From Farysia itapuensis (lineage: Eukaryota; Basidiomycota; Ustilaginomycetes; Ustilaginales; Ustilaginaceae), in contig JALBYC010000007.1 in the NCBI GenBank assembly GCA_023212645.1, positions 124,001 to 188,000 on the forward strand: a DNA stretch of 64,000 bases. Direction: 5' to 3'. The first letter of the stretch is position 1; each line of letters opens with the position of its first letter. The notes under the pieces are model-generated. The model did not search any database, was not told where the DNA came from, and saw only the letters and a list, made by a program, of their open reading frames with translations. Positions 46,608 through 55,169 of this stretch are shown here, piece by piece. Made by a program: the position numbers and the translations under genes.

Positions 46608-47339
46608 ATGCGGATTCACCTCAATCTTCCCACTGCCTCTTCATCTGCATCACCTTTGCTAGATCTACCAGATGCGCCGTCGCAGCTGACTGCTCTTACT
46701 CCAAATGGCGAGCTCCTGCTGATCGAATTACAGGGATCATTAGAGATCGAGAACCAAGCCCAGGATGGAAATCAAGTGCTGGGCACCATCACCTTTGAAA
46801 AAGGACGAGAAGATCGGCCCGTACTCATGGTATCACATCACCGTCTCGAGGGCAAATTTGTCAATCTTGTGAAACCTCTCGCTGTTCTGGAAAAAAAGAC
46901 AAGACTAGACAAGGCCATCTTGAAGGAACGGGACCCAAATGGCACCCCCACAAATAAACGATCTCTTAGAGACAGTACCGCAGAGCTGACAACACCGACT
47001 GCCATCAGTAAGAAGGCGAAGGCCGCACATACAGAACCCTTGTCCAGTCCCGCTCCCGTCACACCGGTCCGTAAGAGGAAGGATGCCATGGACTTTAGCT
47101 CCAGTCCTCCATATCGCTCTTCCCCAGTGCGGACGCACGACACTGAAAGCGCTGATTCTACAAGCGAGACAGAAGATGAAGACAATGAGCAGAACGAGGC
47201 ACAAACAGCAGTCTACTACGACGTCGTGAACATCATCAAGCGCAAGATCCTCTTTTCTAAGCGACCAGAACCCATCGTCAAGCTTGGCGCTGATACCATC
47301 GTGCTTGGGAAAGCACAGACATCCAAGTCGCGATCATGA
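46608..47339 (+). CDS. CTF8: Ctf8, subunit of the Ctf18-RFC clamp loader
   Basis: A 243-residue Ctf8 from the ATG at 46608. With Dcc1 it binds the C-terminus of Ctf18 in the alternative RFC complex that loads PCNA and supports sister-chromatid cohesion. The family core is clear: LTPNGELLLIELQGSLEIEN, LGTITFEKGREDRPVLMVSH, HRLEGKFVNLVKPLAVLEKK, and, at the C-terminus, YYDVVNIIKRKILFSKRPEP. Human and yeast Ctf8 are about 120-135 residues. The extra length here is a low-complexity Lys/Ser/Pro and acidic insertion (about residues 105-200) between the two conserved parts, with possible nuclear signals (KKAKAA, RKRKD). No intron. The stop is only 48 bp from that of convergent URB2. Confidence 0.9.
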   Translation: MRIHLNLPTASSSASPLLDLPDAPSQLTALTPNGELLLIELQGSLEIENQAQDGNQVLGTITFEKGREDRPVLMVSHHRLEGKFVNLVKPLAVLEKKTRLDKAILKERDPNGTPTNKRSLRDSTAELTTPTAISKKAKAAHTEPLSSPAPVTPVRKRKDAMDFSSSPPYRSSPVRTHDTESADSTSETEDEDNEQNEAQTAVYYDVVNIIKRKILFSKRPEPIVKLGADTIVLGKAQTSKSRS

Positions 47340-47387
47340 CCTGCTTCATCGCAATTCTATCCCCCCTTACTGTGCTTGGTTGTACGC

Positions 47388-50300
47388 TTATTCTCCTTTG
47401 TATCGCTGTGCTTCGTATGACTTCCAGAATCGCTTGAGGAGTGTCTTGCCTGCTGCGTCTAGCATCGAGACCATGGCCGAATCTCGTTGGTGATAGCCAA
47501 TCATGCTGCATAGAGTAAGCATGCCAGGCTCCAGCTCCGTGCGGACATCGATGGGAATCGTGGTGTTGGCACTCGTCAGCGCACGCACATATGCCACTAA
47601 TACATGCGTGGCATGTTTTGAAAACGGGCGCGCTAGACTCTCCGCTTTGCCTCCCTCCCTTCCGGTGCCAAGCGCGATGGTTTTCACCGTAAACCCAGAG
47701 AGCAAACGCGAGAACGCACGTGCTTCTGGTGACGCCTGGAGCGGCTCCACAGTCAATGGGTCCAGCCACAATGGAAGTTCTCGTCGAAGTTGTCGGTTGT
47801 ACAAACCGGATCCTTGTTGCACGGAAGTTGTTCTGACACGTCGGAACAACGCGCACATTCTTGACAGGAGTGCCGCTAGCTGAGGTAGCGAGGTGAGCAC
47901 CAGGTCCTGTCGTAGTCGCATGATCGATGCTAGACACGCAACAATGCCCAGGAACAGAGTGGTCTTTGCCTTTGATGCGTACATTGCCGATGACGCTTGT
48001 GACAGAGGCTCGTCTGCCATGCTTGGGGCCAAGATGGCCTCGAACAACTGCAGTAGCATTGCCACGTCTTGAGAACGCAAAAGCATTGCCCTGCTCGAAC
48101 ACAGCGTCTCCGCAGCATCAATGATGCTTACTTGCAGCTCAAGCCCAGCGCTGTTGCGCGCAGCGTTGACCACGAGCAGCGCGAGCAAGCTCGAAAGGTG
48201 TTCCTTGGCTATCTTGGAGGTTGTTTGCGGGCCATTGCACAGCACAACCCCGATTGTTGCAACCAAAGCAGCTTGATCCTTCTCTCCTACGGATTTGTTC
48301 GAGGAGTCGCTGGATAGAAGCAGCAGCAAATGTGTCAAGACTTGGCTGTAGACATCTGGTGACAATCTCCCAACAATTTGAGATAGTGTCGAGCTCAATG
48401 GTTTCTTGTCAACTCCGGCATTAGCTGATATAGCGGCGTCAAGTGCCGCGTAGGCCAAACACACGTTGGAAGCAGCTTGGCAGCTTTGGTGCTGAGATTC
48501 GGAACCTTCGTTGTTCTTCAAACCGCCTGTGATGCAAGTGTCGAGTGCTTGGATGTACTCTAAAATGACCTCGGTCGCGACCCGTGTGTGCTGTTGATCT
48601 TTTACCGATTCCAAGGTTGAACATATGGGAGCCAGTAAGGCCGTCAGCTTGGATTCCAGATCAGCAGGTACCGTTTCTGCCATTCTACGAAGCATGTTGA
48701 CATTGAGACGCACTTCGCGCAGATGATAGACGCACAGATCCAGAACACTGTCCAATGTAGTCTCAGGCTCTTTGATGGCTTCGTCAATGCAGGCAAGACT
48801 TTTGCGCGTCAACGCCACTCGTAGCGATGTGTTCCGGGATGACAAGGTGGTTCCAATTTGGTCCTTACTCAAAAGGTCGTAAGCAATTTGTAATGCTTTG
48901 AGCTTTAAGGTAATACCCGTCCGAGCTTGCAATGCTCCTTGCTCTTGTTTCTCCAAGGTGAAGAGTACACTAGCAAGTATGGTTTTTGCCTCCGTCGACT
49001 TGGCTGCTCTAGCAAGCAGGACCCGAATGCCCTCTTCGAATACTTTCAGAGATGCTGAGGCAAATGGACCTTGTCTGTCACCGCTGTCACGAAGCTTGTC
49101 TTGGTCCAGTAAGGAAAGGAGCCATGTGCTATCTCCCTCGCGAGGAAAGAGAAGCGATGCGCTGCCGTCGCGAAGGAAGCGGCCGATGAGCGTGCGCAAA
49201 TTTTGCCACTTTATGTATGTGTCTGGCTCTTGTCGACTGAGCCGCGAGATCCTCAGGTCGAGTGCGAGCAGACTACTGAAGATGAGACCGCGCTCTGCTT
49301 TCGGTACCCAATCCATGGGCACCTTCAAGAGAGTGCAGGCAGCATTCAGGCCACAGTGTATAGCAGCTGTTTCAGAGACATGGAGTTCTATCTGAACACA
49401 CCTGATTATTTGTGCACCCCATCTGGGCAACTCGAGGAATGAGGCATCTTTCAGCACGGCCGTACCAACGAAGCTCATGGTTTCGTTTCCGGTCAAGGAG
49501 CCTGCAGTGAGCACGACGACGCTTGCTAGATCCGAAAGGAGCTTGTCTGAAGCCAGCAAGTCTAACAGTCCAGACCAACGGGTGACGAGTACAGTGAACA
49601 AAGCTTGAAGCAACGTGTTGCGACTCGTGATGTCGGCCAAATTGCCTGCATAGTCACGACCATGGTTGCCCATGGCTGCTGACTGTTGCAGCTCGGTGAC
49701 CAAGTAGTTGGCGAGTTTTGAGACAAGGCCCTCTTCTACCTCCATCTGTTGGCAATATAATGACGTCTTAGCGCGTCCGAGCAGTTGGTCGCGATCCGCT
49801 CTTTGCATAATACTTTGTACTGCGACGAACCGAAATTGAAGAGAAGCAGGATCTTCGCTGTTGCCATCACGCATGGCGATTAACTCCAGTATCGAGTCAG
49901 CTCGACGATCGAAGTCTGTCTCTAAGCATGGCAGGCTCTCCGCAGGTAGACTACCATCGAGTCTGATTGGTTCGGAAGTATCATAGCGCCACTTGTCAAG
50001 GAGGAGAGACTGTCTTGCTTGCAGCGCTGCTGACGCAACGTCGTAAACCTTTGCTTCACAGCGCTCTTCCTGGTCGCCCTGGACACACATATCTATAGCG
50101 GGGATCAGAAGCTCGTCGTGCAGTGTCTGAGCTGCTTGCAAGCATTCGGTACGAAGAGTCGGCACAACCGGAACATTCTGCAAGACTTGTGCAACAATGT
50201 GAAGCTGTCCAATAACGGCGGTGACCTCGCTAGAAGTGGATGCCTCTGAAGAAGCAGCTTTCAGTGTGCTCTTTGCCGGAGAAGTTCGCGACTGGCGCTG

Positions 50301-52202
50301 CCTCTTCTGAGGGCTCGATCTCTTCAAGATGTCGCCGATGGTGCTGATGTTTTGTGTGTCGGCCACCAGGAGACGGACTGTTTCAGCAACTTGAGGAGGC
50401 AGAACAGCATCACGTATAATTTTGCCAAGCTCGGACGAAAACGTTTGCGAGCCGAACAGACAGCGCTGAAGCGTGCTACCCTTGGTCTGTTTGACGATGT
50501 CAGCTGCCTCGATTATGCTGCGTAGAAGACTGGACAATAAAAGTGGCACAGTACGGAATTTAGCATGGATTGCAGCAACCGCTCGGAAGAAGTCTAGCGC
50601 TGCAATTGCGGATGCTTCCATCTCCTCGGCCAGCCACAGGCGAGGCTTGACGACGGGTTGAATTGCAGCCAAAGCAAAGATCGAGATCAGGTCGTTCTCT
50701 ACCACACCTTTCTCAAGGCGCCATAATGATGTGAGGCTTTCGAACTGATGTTGCATCTGGCTAGACTTGGACGCACTGTCTGATGAAACAACCGCGGCTT
50801 GAAGATCTTGGAGCGTACTCTGAAAGATGTTTTCAAAGAGTGAACGCCATTCTTCGTGCTCGTGCGAGCCTGCGACGTAGAGACTATGTTTCTCGATGCG
50901 TTGCAGAAGACCCTTGCGCGCTTCTGCGAGCTCACTAGCAAGCGCGAAATCTGCCTTCGCGAGACGGTTTATGCAAGCAAAGAGCGGGTACAGAACTTCG
51001 GACAGCATCGACTTGCGTACAAGCAGTTGTTGTGCTTCTCTTGGACCACTCAAGGAATTTGAGGCATTTGCAGTAGAAGTGAGAGCGTCACATCTTGTCA
51101 GGCTGTCGTGCACGAGGGTGAATATTGTTGGCAAAGTGTGCAGGGTCGCAAGGATCAAGCTTGAGTCGCCATTGGGGTCGAGAAGAGCGGTCAATTTGGC
51201 AGACACACCGTTCGGTGATGTCTTCGATCTTGACCAGCTGGCGGTCTCCGTGACAGGTGAGCTCTGAGACGCCTGTAAAAGCGCTCGAAGAGCCTCATTC
51301 GTAAAAAGTGACAGGGAGCCAACCTTTTCCACGAGCCCAAGTAGAACAGAATCCAGGTCGGCAATCGGGGACGTGGAGGTAGAATCCTGGTCACATGATA
51401 GCTGATCAAGTGCTCGGATGAAAGTCTGCACAGAGCTAGCGGTAAAATGCTGATGGTTTCGTTTGGCATTTGACCCATATTGGAGGGCAGTAGCCCAGAT
51501 TGGCACGATAGCTTGCAAAACTGTCTGAGCCCAAGATTTCTCTGTTGAGCCCCTACGATTCGACAGGAACTTGAGCCAAGCCTGAATCGCTTCTGTGACA
51601 GATTCGATGTTGGTAGCTGCGACCCGTGACGAAGACGAAGGGAGCAGATGTTTGAGTGTGATGGTGCTGACTTCCAGCAACGACACCGTTTTGCCTGCCA
51701 GCTCCGATGGTGTAAGCACGGACGTAGAACTAGCGATGGCGCTGGCAAGCTGTAGGACAGGCTGTGTAGCCGCCAGATTAGAGAGCCAGCTCCTTCTCGC
51801 TACCTCTGTAATCGAGCTTTTGCCGATCTGTGAATCGACTACGTCATGCAATAGACGCCAAGCTTCCAGATCGAGCTCAGGAGCATGTAGTTGACCCTGG
51901 ATTCTGCCATTCTTATTCGATGCTCTGACGGACGCGCCTTTCAGTGAAGAGCAGAGGTACTCGAGTGTCCATCTCGAGATGAGCTCTGCCTTTCTCGGCA
52001 CGAAGAAACTATCCTGTCTCCATGCCTGTGCTGCAATATCAACCTTGTTGAGCTTGGGTTGCGGCGTACGCAGCACTTTGACCAACTGCTCTGACGTTGT
52101 TATCCCAGCTTGATCCAGGGTGGAGACTGACTCCATCTCCGTGTCCTGTATTGACGGCATGCCGTCTGCAAGAGGTGGAGGAGCTCGAGGGAAAAATTGC
52201 AT
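47388..52202 (-). CDS. URB2: Urb2/Npa2, nucleolar 60S pre-ribosome factor
   Basis: A 1604-residue protein from the ATG at 52202 (MQFFPRAPPPLADG); the frame begins slightly earlier only with a TTG. It is a helical-repeat protein through most of its length. The C-terminal Urb2/Npa2 domain (about 1390-1604) is the basis of the call: LPLWLDPLTVEPLQASPEAR, AFSRLLSGFTVKTIALG, KHATHVLVAYVRALT, LEPGMLTLCSMIGYHQRDSA and AAGKTLLKRFWKSYEAQRYK. In yeast Urb2 works with Urb1 and Dbp6 on early 60S particles in the nucleolus. Length is above the yeast protein (1174 residues), as is common in basidiomycetes. A basic Ser patch (RSSPQKRQRQSRTSPAKST) lies near 635-655. No intron is needed. It is divergent from the bL36m gene, sharing a 153-bp promoter gap, and convergent with CTF8. 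Confidence 0.88.
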   Translation of the reverse strand: MQFFPRAPPPLADGMPSIQDTEMESVSTLDQAGITTSEQLVKVLRTPQPKLNKVDIAAQAWRQDSFFVPRKAELISRWTLEYLCSSLKGASVRASNKNGRIQGQLHAPELDLEAWRLLHDVVDSQIGKSSITEVARRSWLSNLAATQPVLQLASAIASSTSVLTPSELAGKTVSLLEVSTITLKHLLPSSSSRVAATNIESVTEAIQAWLKFLSNRRGSTEKSWAQTVLQAIVPIWATALQYGSNAKRNHQHFTASSVQTFIRALDQLSCDQDSTSTSPIADLDSVLLGLVEKVGSLSLFTNEALRALLQASQSSPVTETASWSRSKTSPNGVSAKLTALLDPNGDSSLILATLHTLPTIFTLVHDSLTRCDALTSTANASNSLSGPREAQQLLVRKSMLSEVLYPLFACINRLAKADFALASELAEARKGLLQRIEKHSLYVAGSHEHEEWRSLFENIFQSTLQDLQAAVVSSDSASKSSQMQHQFESLTSLWRLEKGVVENDLISIFALAAIQPVVKPRLWLAEEMEASAIAALDFFRAVAAIHAKFRTVPLLLSSLLRSIIEAADIVKQTKGSTLQRCLFGSQTFSSELGKIIRDAVLPPQVAETVRLLVADTQNISTIGDILKRSSPQKRQRQSRTSPAKSTLKAASSEASTSSEVTAVIGQLHIVAQVLQNVPVVPTLRTECLQAAQTLHDELLIPAIDMCVQGDQEERCEAKVYDVASAALQARQSLLLDKWRYDTSEPIRLDGSLPAESLPCLETDFDRRADSILELIAMRDGNSEDPASLQFRFVAVQSIMQRADRDQLLGRAKTSLYCQQMEVEEGLVSKLANYLVTELQQSAAMGNHGRDYAGNLADITSRNTLLQALFTVLVTRWSGLLDLLASDKLLSDLASVVVLTAGSLTGNETMSFVGTAVLKDASFLELPRWGAQIIRCVQIELHVSETAAIHCGLNAACTLLKVPMDWVPKAERGLIFSSLLALDLRISRLSRQEPDTYIKWQNLRTLIGRFLRDGSASLLFPREGDSTWLLSLLDQDKLRDSGDRQGPFASASLKVFEEGIRVLLARAAKSTEAKTILASVLFTLEKQEQGALQARTGITLKLKALQIAYDLLSKDQIGTTLSSRNTSLRVALTRKSLACIDEAIKEPETTLDSVLDLCVYHLREVRLNVNMLRRMAETVPADLESKLTALLAPICSTLESVKDQQHTRVATEVILEYIQALDTCITGGLKNNEGSESQHQSCQAASNVCLAYAALDAAISANAGVDKKPLSSTLSQIVGRLSPDVYSQVLTHLLLLLSSDSSNKSVGEKDQAALVATIGVVLCNGPQTTSKIAKEHLSSLLALLVVNAARNSAGLELQVSIIDAAETLCSSRAMLLRSQDVAMLLQLFEAILAPSMADEPLSQASSAMYASKAKTTLFLGIVACLASIMRLRQDLVLTSLPQLAALLSRMCALFRRVRTTSVQQGSGLYNRQLRRELPLWLDPLTVEPLQASPEARAFSRLLSGFTVKTIALGTGREGGKAESLARPFSKHATHVLVAYVRALTSANTTIPIDVRTELEPGMLTLCSMIGYHQRDSAMVSMLDAAGKTLLKRFWKSYEAQRYKGE

Positions 52203-52274
52203 CGGTTCGAGCAAAACTTCTTACCGCGCGATAAAGCAAGAGGCCGGGTTCCGATTTTTCTCGAGTCTGCATGC

Positions 52275-52291
52275 CTGTGAGTCTGTGACTG
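52275..52291. repeat. 17-bp intergenic sequence, copy 2
   Basis: CTGTGAGTCTGTGACTG, identical to 25624-25640. It lies in the 153-bp divergent promoter of URB2 and the bL36m gene, 64 bp before the bL36m ATG. Confidence 0.5.
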
Positions 52292-52355
52292 AAATCGTGA
52301 CTGCTCATCCTCGTTGATCGCCTCCTCCTGTCGTACACCGTATACACTCCTCACA

Positions 52356-52733
52356 ATGTTGCTCAGATCGGCATCCCGTACTCTCACAAGACCTCTAGTG
52401 GCACAAGCCCCTCTTCAGCAACAGCTCAGGCTCTGCTCGTCCGCTTCGTCGCCACTCAAACCCGCCTGCACCATCCTTTCCTCCTCCTCACGCACATCAA
52501 CTTCGTCGCTCACCAAGCATGCCGAGTCGCAGCAGCGAGGGATGAAAGTCAGGTCATCCGTCAAGAAATTCTGCGATAGCTGCTCCTTCGTTCGCAGAAA
52601 GGGCAGACTATATGTGGTTTGCAGTAAAGACCCAAAGCACAAACAAGTATGTTGACACTATATCTCTTTTCTCTGACCGTTGTAGCCATTTCTGACCATT
52701 CACTTCTTCTAACTTTCACAGAGACAAGGCTGA
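52356..52733 (+). CDS. RTC6: Mitochondrial ribosomal protein bL36m, 2 exons
   Basis: Exons 52356-52646 and 52722-52733 give 100 residues. The N-terminal ~60 residues are a mitochondrial presequence ([20 protein letters not shown], Ser/Thr/Arg-rich). The mature part [35 protein letters not shown] is the bL36 core with its Zn ligands (CDSC, C, H). The intron (75 bp, GTATGT donor, CTAAC branch-like site, CACAG acceptor) is in phase 0. Exon 2 codes only RQG and the stop, which restores the family's C-terminus KHKQRQG. Without splicing the frame would end KHKQVC, so the joint is well supported. Yeast Rtc6 is 93 residues. Confidence 0.93.
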
Positions 52734-52879
52734 AGCAGCTTAATCGACTCGGAGCAAGTCCACACGTCCATTTGCACACGTCGAGTCATGCATAGATTCT
52801 CCTTTGTATTTTTAATTGTCGAGCATGTCGCCCACACGCAATGCGTACGTTTGCCTGTTGGTATCTCAGAGCGCAGATC

Positions 52880-54889
52880 CTACGTGCCCTTCTCGGTGAC
52901 AGCGGATCTCTCCGTCTCTTGCTGCTCGATGTCCCGAATTTCGGCCTCAATGTTTGCAATACTCTGGTGTATGAGGTGCAAGCGCTCATTGAGAGTTTTT
53001 TCGTACTCTTCGTCTGACATCTTGCGGAACGGCAGTACCCTTTCGATGATGGACACGAATGTGCTCTTTTCGTCATCTTTTGTTTTTCCAGACTGCTCCG
53101 CCGTTTGCTTGTGATTCTGCTGGGTCGTAACAGGATGACCTACCGTGTTATCGTCGAGGGTGTCCAGCGAGGTTACGACGTCGCGCTGACTTGACAGAGC
53201 AGCTGCAGCCGCAGGCGCGGGCGCCGGACGATACGGACGTAAAATGCTGCTTCGAGCAATGCGCGCCTCATTGCCAGCCAATTGCAAGCCCATGCAAACA
53301 ACACCAAAAGTCATTGCACCTTTGTGAGCAGACTGCAGCCCTTTGCCGAAAGCGGCGTAGCCAGCCCCTGCAATTGCTCCAGAGATACCACTTGCGGCAA
53401 TCTTGTCGGTGTGCCTGTTAGGTGTGGCTCTAAGTCGCATGTGTCGATTGTCAGGATCGGGTCCGGACGAGGATCGGTTGAGCACTGGTGAGACTAGATA
53501 CTCTCGTACAGCTGCAGAGGCATTCTCGAGCAAAGTCAGTAAAGTAGGTGCGGCGAATTCACGCTGTGGTTCGATACATACCAAAGAAAGGGAATGCGAA
53601 TGCGAAGGCATTGATGGTCATACGCGTGGCGAAAACGGTACCAACACCTTGCGTTCCCTTCATGACTCCATACACAGCACCGCTGACACCGCCGGTCAGA
53701 GCTAAAGAGGGACATCAAAAAAGCTTGATTTCAACTTCATACTCTCGGAACGCTATGAAGACTCGGATAACATACCAGCCAGTAAAGAGCCTTTAACGAC
53801 CTGAATAGGAGCATCAGACTCGATCTGGAAGCCTTGCAATCGTCCCCGCTCATGCTCGTCCTCCATAACTGACATAATGCCATGGTTCCTCTGTCCGAAT
53901 TGTTGACGAGAACCGCGCGCGCCAGGGTCACTGATAAACTCTGAGTCGCCCCAGCCAGACGATTGAGGACTAGAAGACTGCGGAGAGGACCAGCGAGGAT
54001 CATCTCCCTGTCCTGACAGCGTCATGACGGGCTCAGCTGATCCAGCACCGCCGTCTTGGCGTCCAAAGGACTGATACGATCCTTGCTGGGGCCTATCTGT
54101 GTACTGTGGGAATTGATCTTGTCGTTGTGGTTGGCTGACGCCACCGTTATGTGCGGCGCGAGCGTTGTCCTGCCGAATGCGCTCCCATTTACTCGGCTCG
54201 ACGCCTCTCTGCTCACGCAACTGAGCCCACCGCGATCCAGCTCCAGTCCCAGGCGGCATCTGCTCCGGTGAGGGTTCATCATCCATGTTCCGCTGAGAAG
54301 ACTGCATAGATGGATAAGAGGACGCGTTTGTATCTTGGTCTGAATCACTGATACCAGCAGCTCCCCAATCAGCTGTTGACTGTTGTTGCTGACGCTGCTG
54401 CACTGGTTGAGGACGTTGCTGTTGCGGCAGGACCCTACCATCAGGTCGCTGGCCGATGGGCGCGCGCAAAGGATCGCCTTGGCCTTTCACCTCTTCCACA
54501 GCTTTCTTGAGGACGTTACGCATATGCTGCGGATCTTCGACGCTCTCAAATAGTTTTTGCGCCCGGTTATAACTGAAAGGCAGGAGCAGCATTTGGCTAC
54601 CGATGCCACCGAGAAAACTGATTCCACACTTTCGAAGGAAAGTAGGCGGAACTTTACGCCTGCCTGCTAATACCCACGTTCCAGCTACTCCCAGAAAAAA
54701 AGTGCCCACCTGGGAACGTCGAGCAAAACGGTTTATTGAGTCCAAAGTAGCAATTTCGGTTGGCGTCAGCTCTTTGATAGCTTCCGTGTCGCGCATGCTA
54801 CGTGCGCGTATCTTTGGCTGTTGAGAGCCGCCGGACGAAGACGAATGCGTGTCATTGTTCAAGTCAGGCTCTGTAGATTGACTGTTCAT
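52880..54889 (-). CDS. OCIA-like plus Tim17-family-like membrane protein, 3 exons
   Basis: Exons (minus strand) 54889-53776, 53701-53582 and 53511-52880 give 621 residues. Both introns (74 and 70 bp) have GTATGT donors and AG acceptors and keep a continuous membrane domain. The N-terminal domain (about 40-135) starts ELTPTEIATLDSINRFARRS and has two hydrophobic segments (TFFLGVAGTWVLAG, ISFLGGIGSQMLLLPFSY). Size, helices and the end SYNRAQKLFESVEDPQH resemble OCIA-domain proteins of mitochondria/endosomes (moderate confidence). A Gln/Ser/Gly-rich disordered region of about 200 residues follows. The second domain (about 355-475) has Gly-rich helices of Tim17/22/23 type: KGSLLAAALTGGVSGAVYGV, GTVFATRMTINAFAFAFPFF and KIAASGISGAIAGAGYAAFG. 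The tail is a coiled coil (EKTLNERLHLIHQSIANIEA). In-frame MSVMEDEHERG before the second domain could be an internal start. Confidence 0.72.
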
Positions 54890-55169
54890 ACTCTTGTGTA
54901 CTTTGATCGTAGGTGGGTGGCACGAAGCTATTTTGGTTGCTCTCTCTCTCTCATCGGCGCATCGCTCTTTTGACAGGTGGAGGTGCTCGAAGCTGTATGC
55001 TCGAATCACAATAAACGATCGATCGATCGGGCACACTCACATACACGTGCCGATACACATATGCTGCAAGCCTGCAACCTGCTATTAGCATTGCAAGCCT
55101 CAATCATCACTGTTTCGCAGAGGTTGCTTCTTTGTATGTCATGTACATGTGCAAATATTGTCTTGGTGG

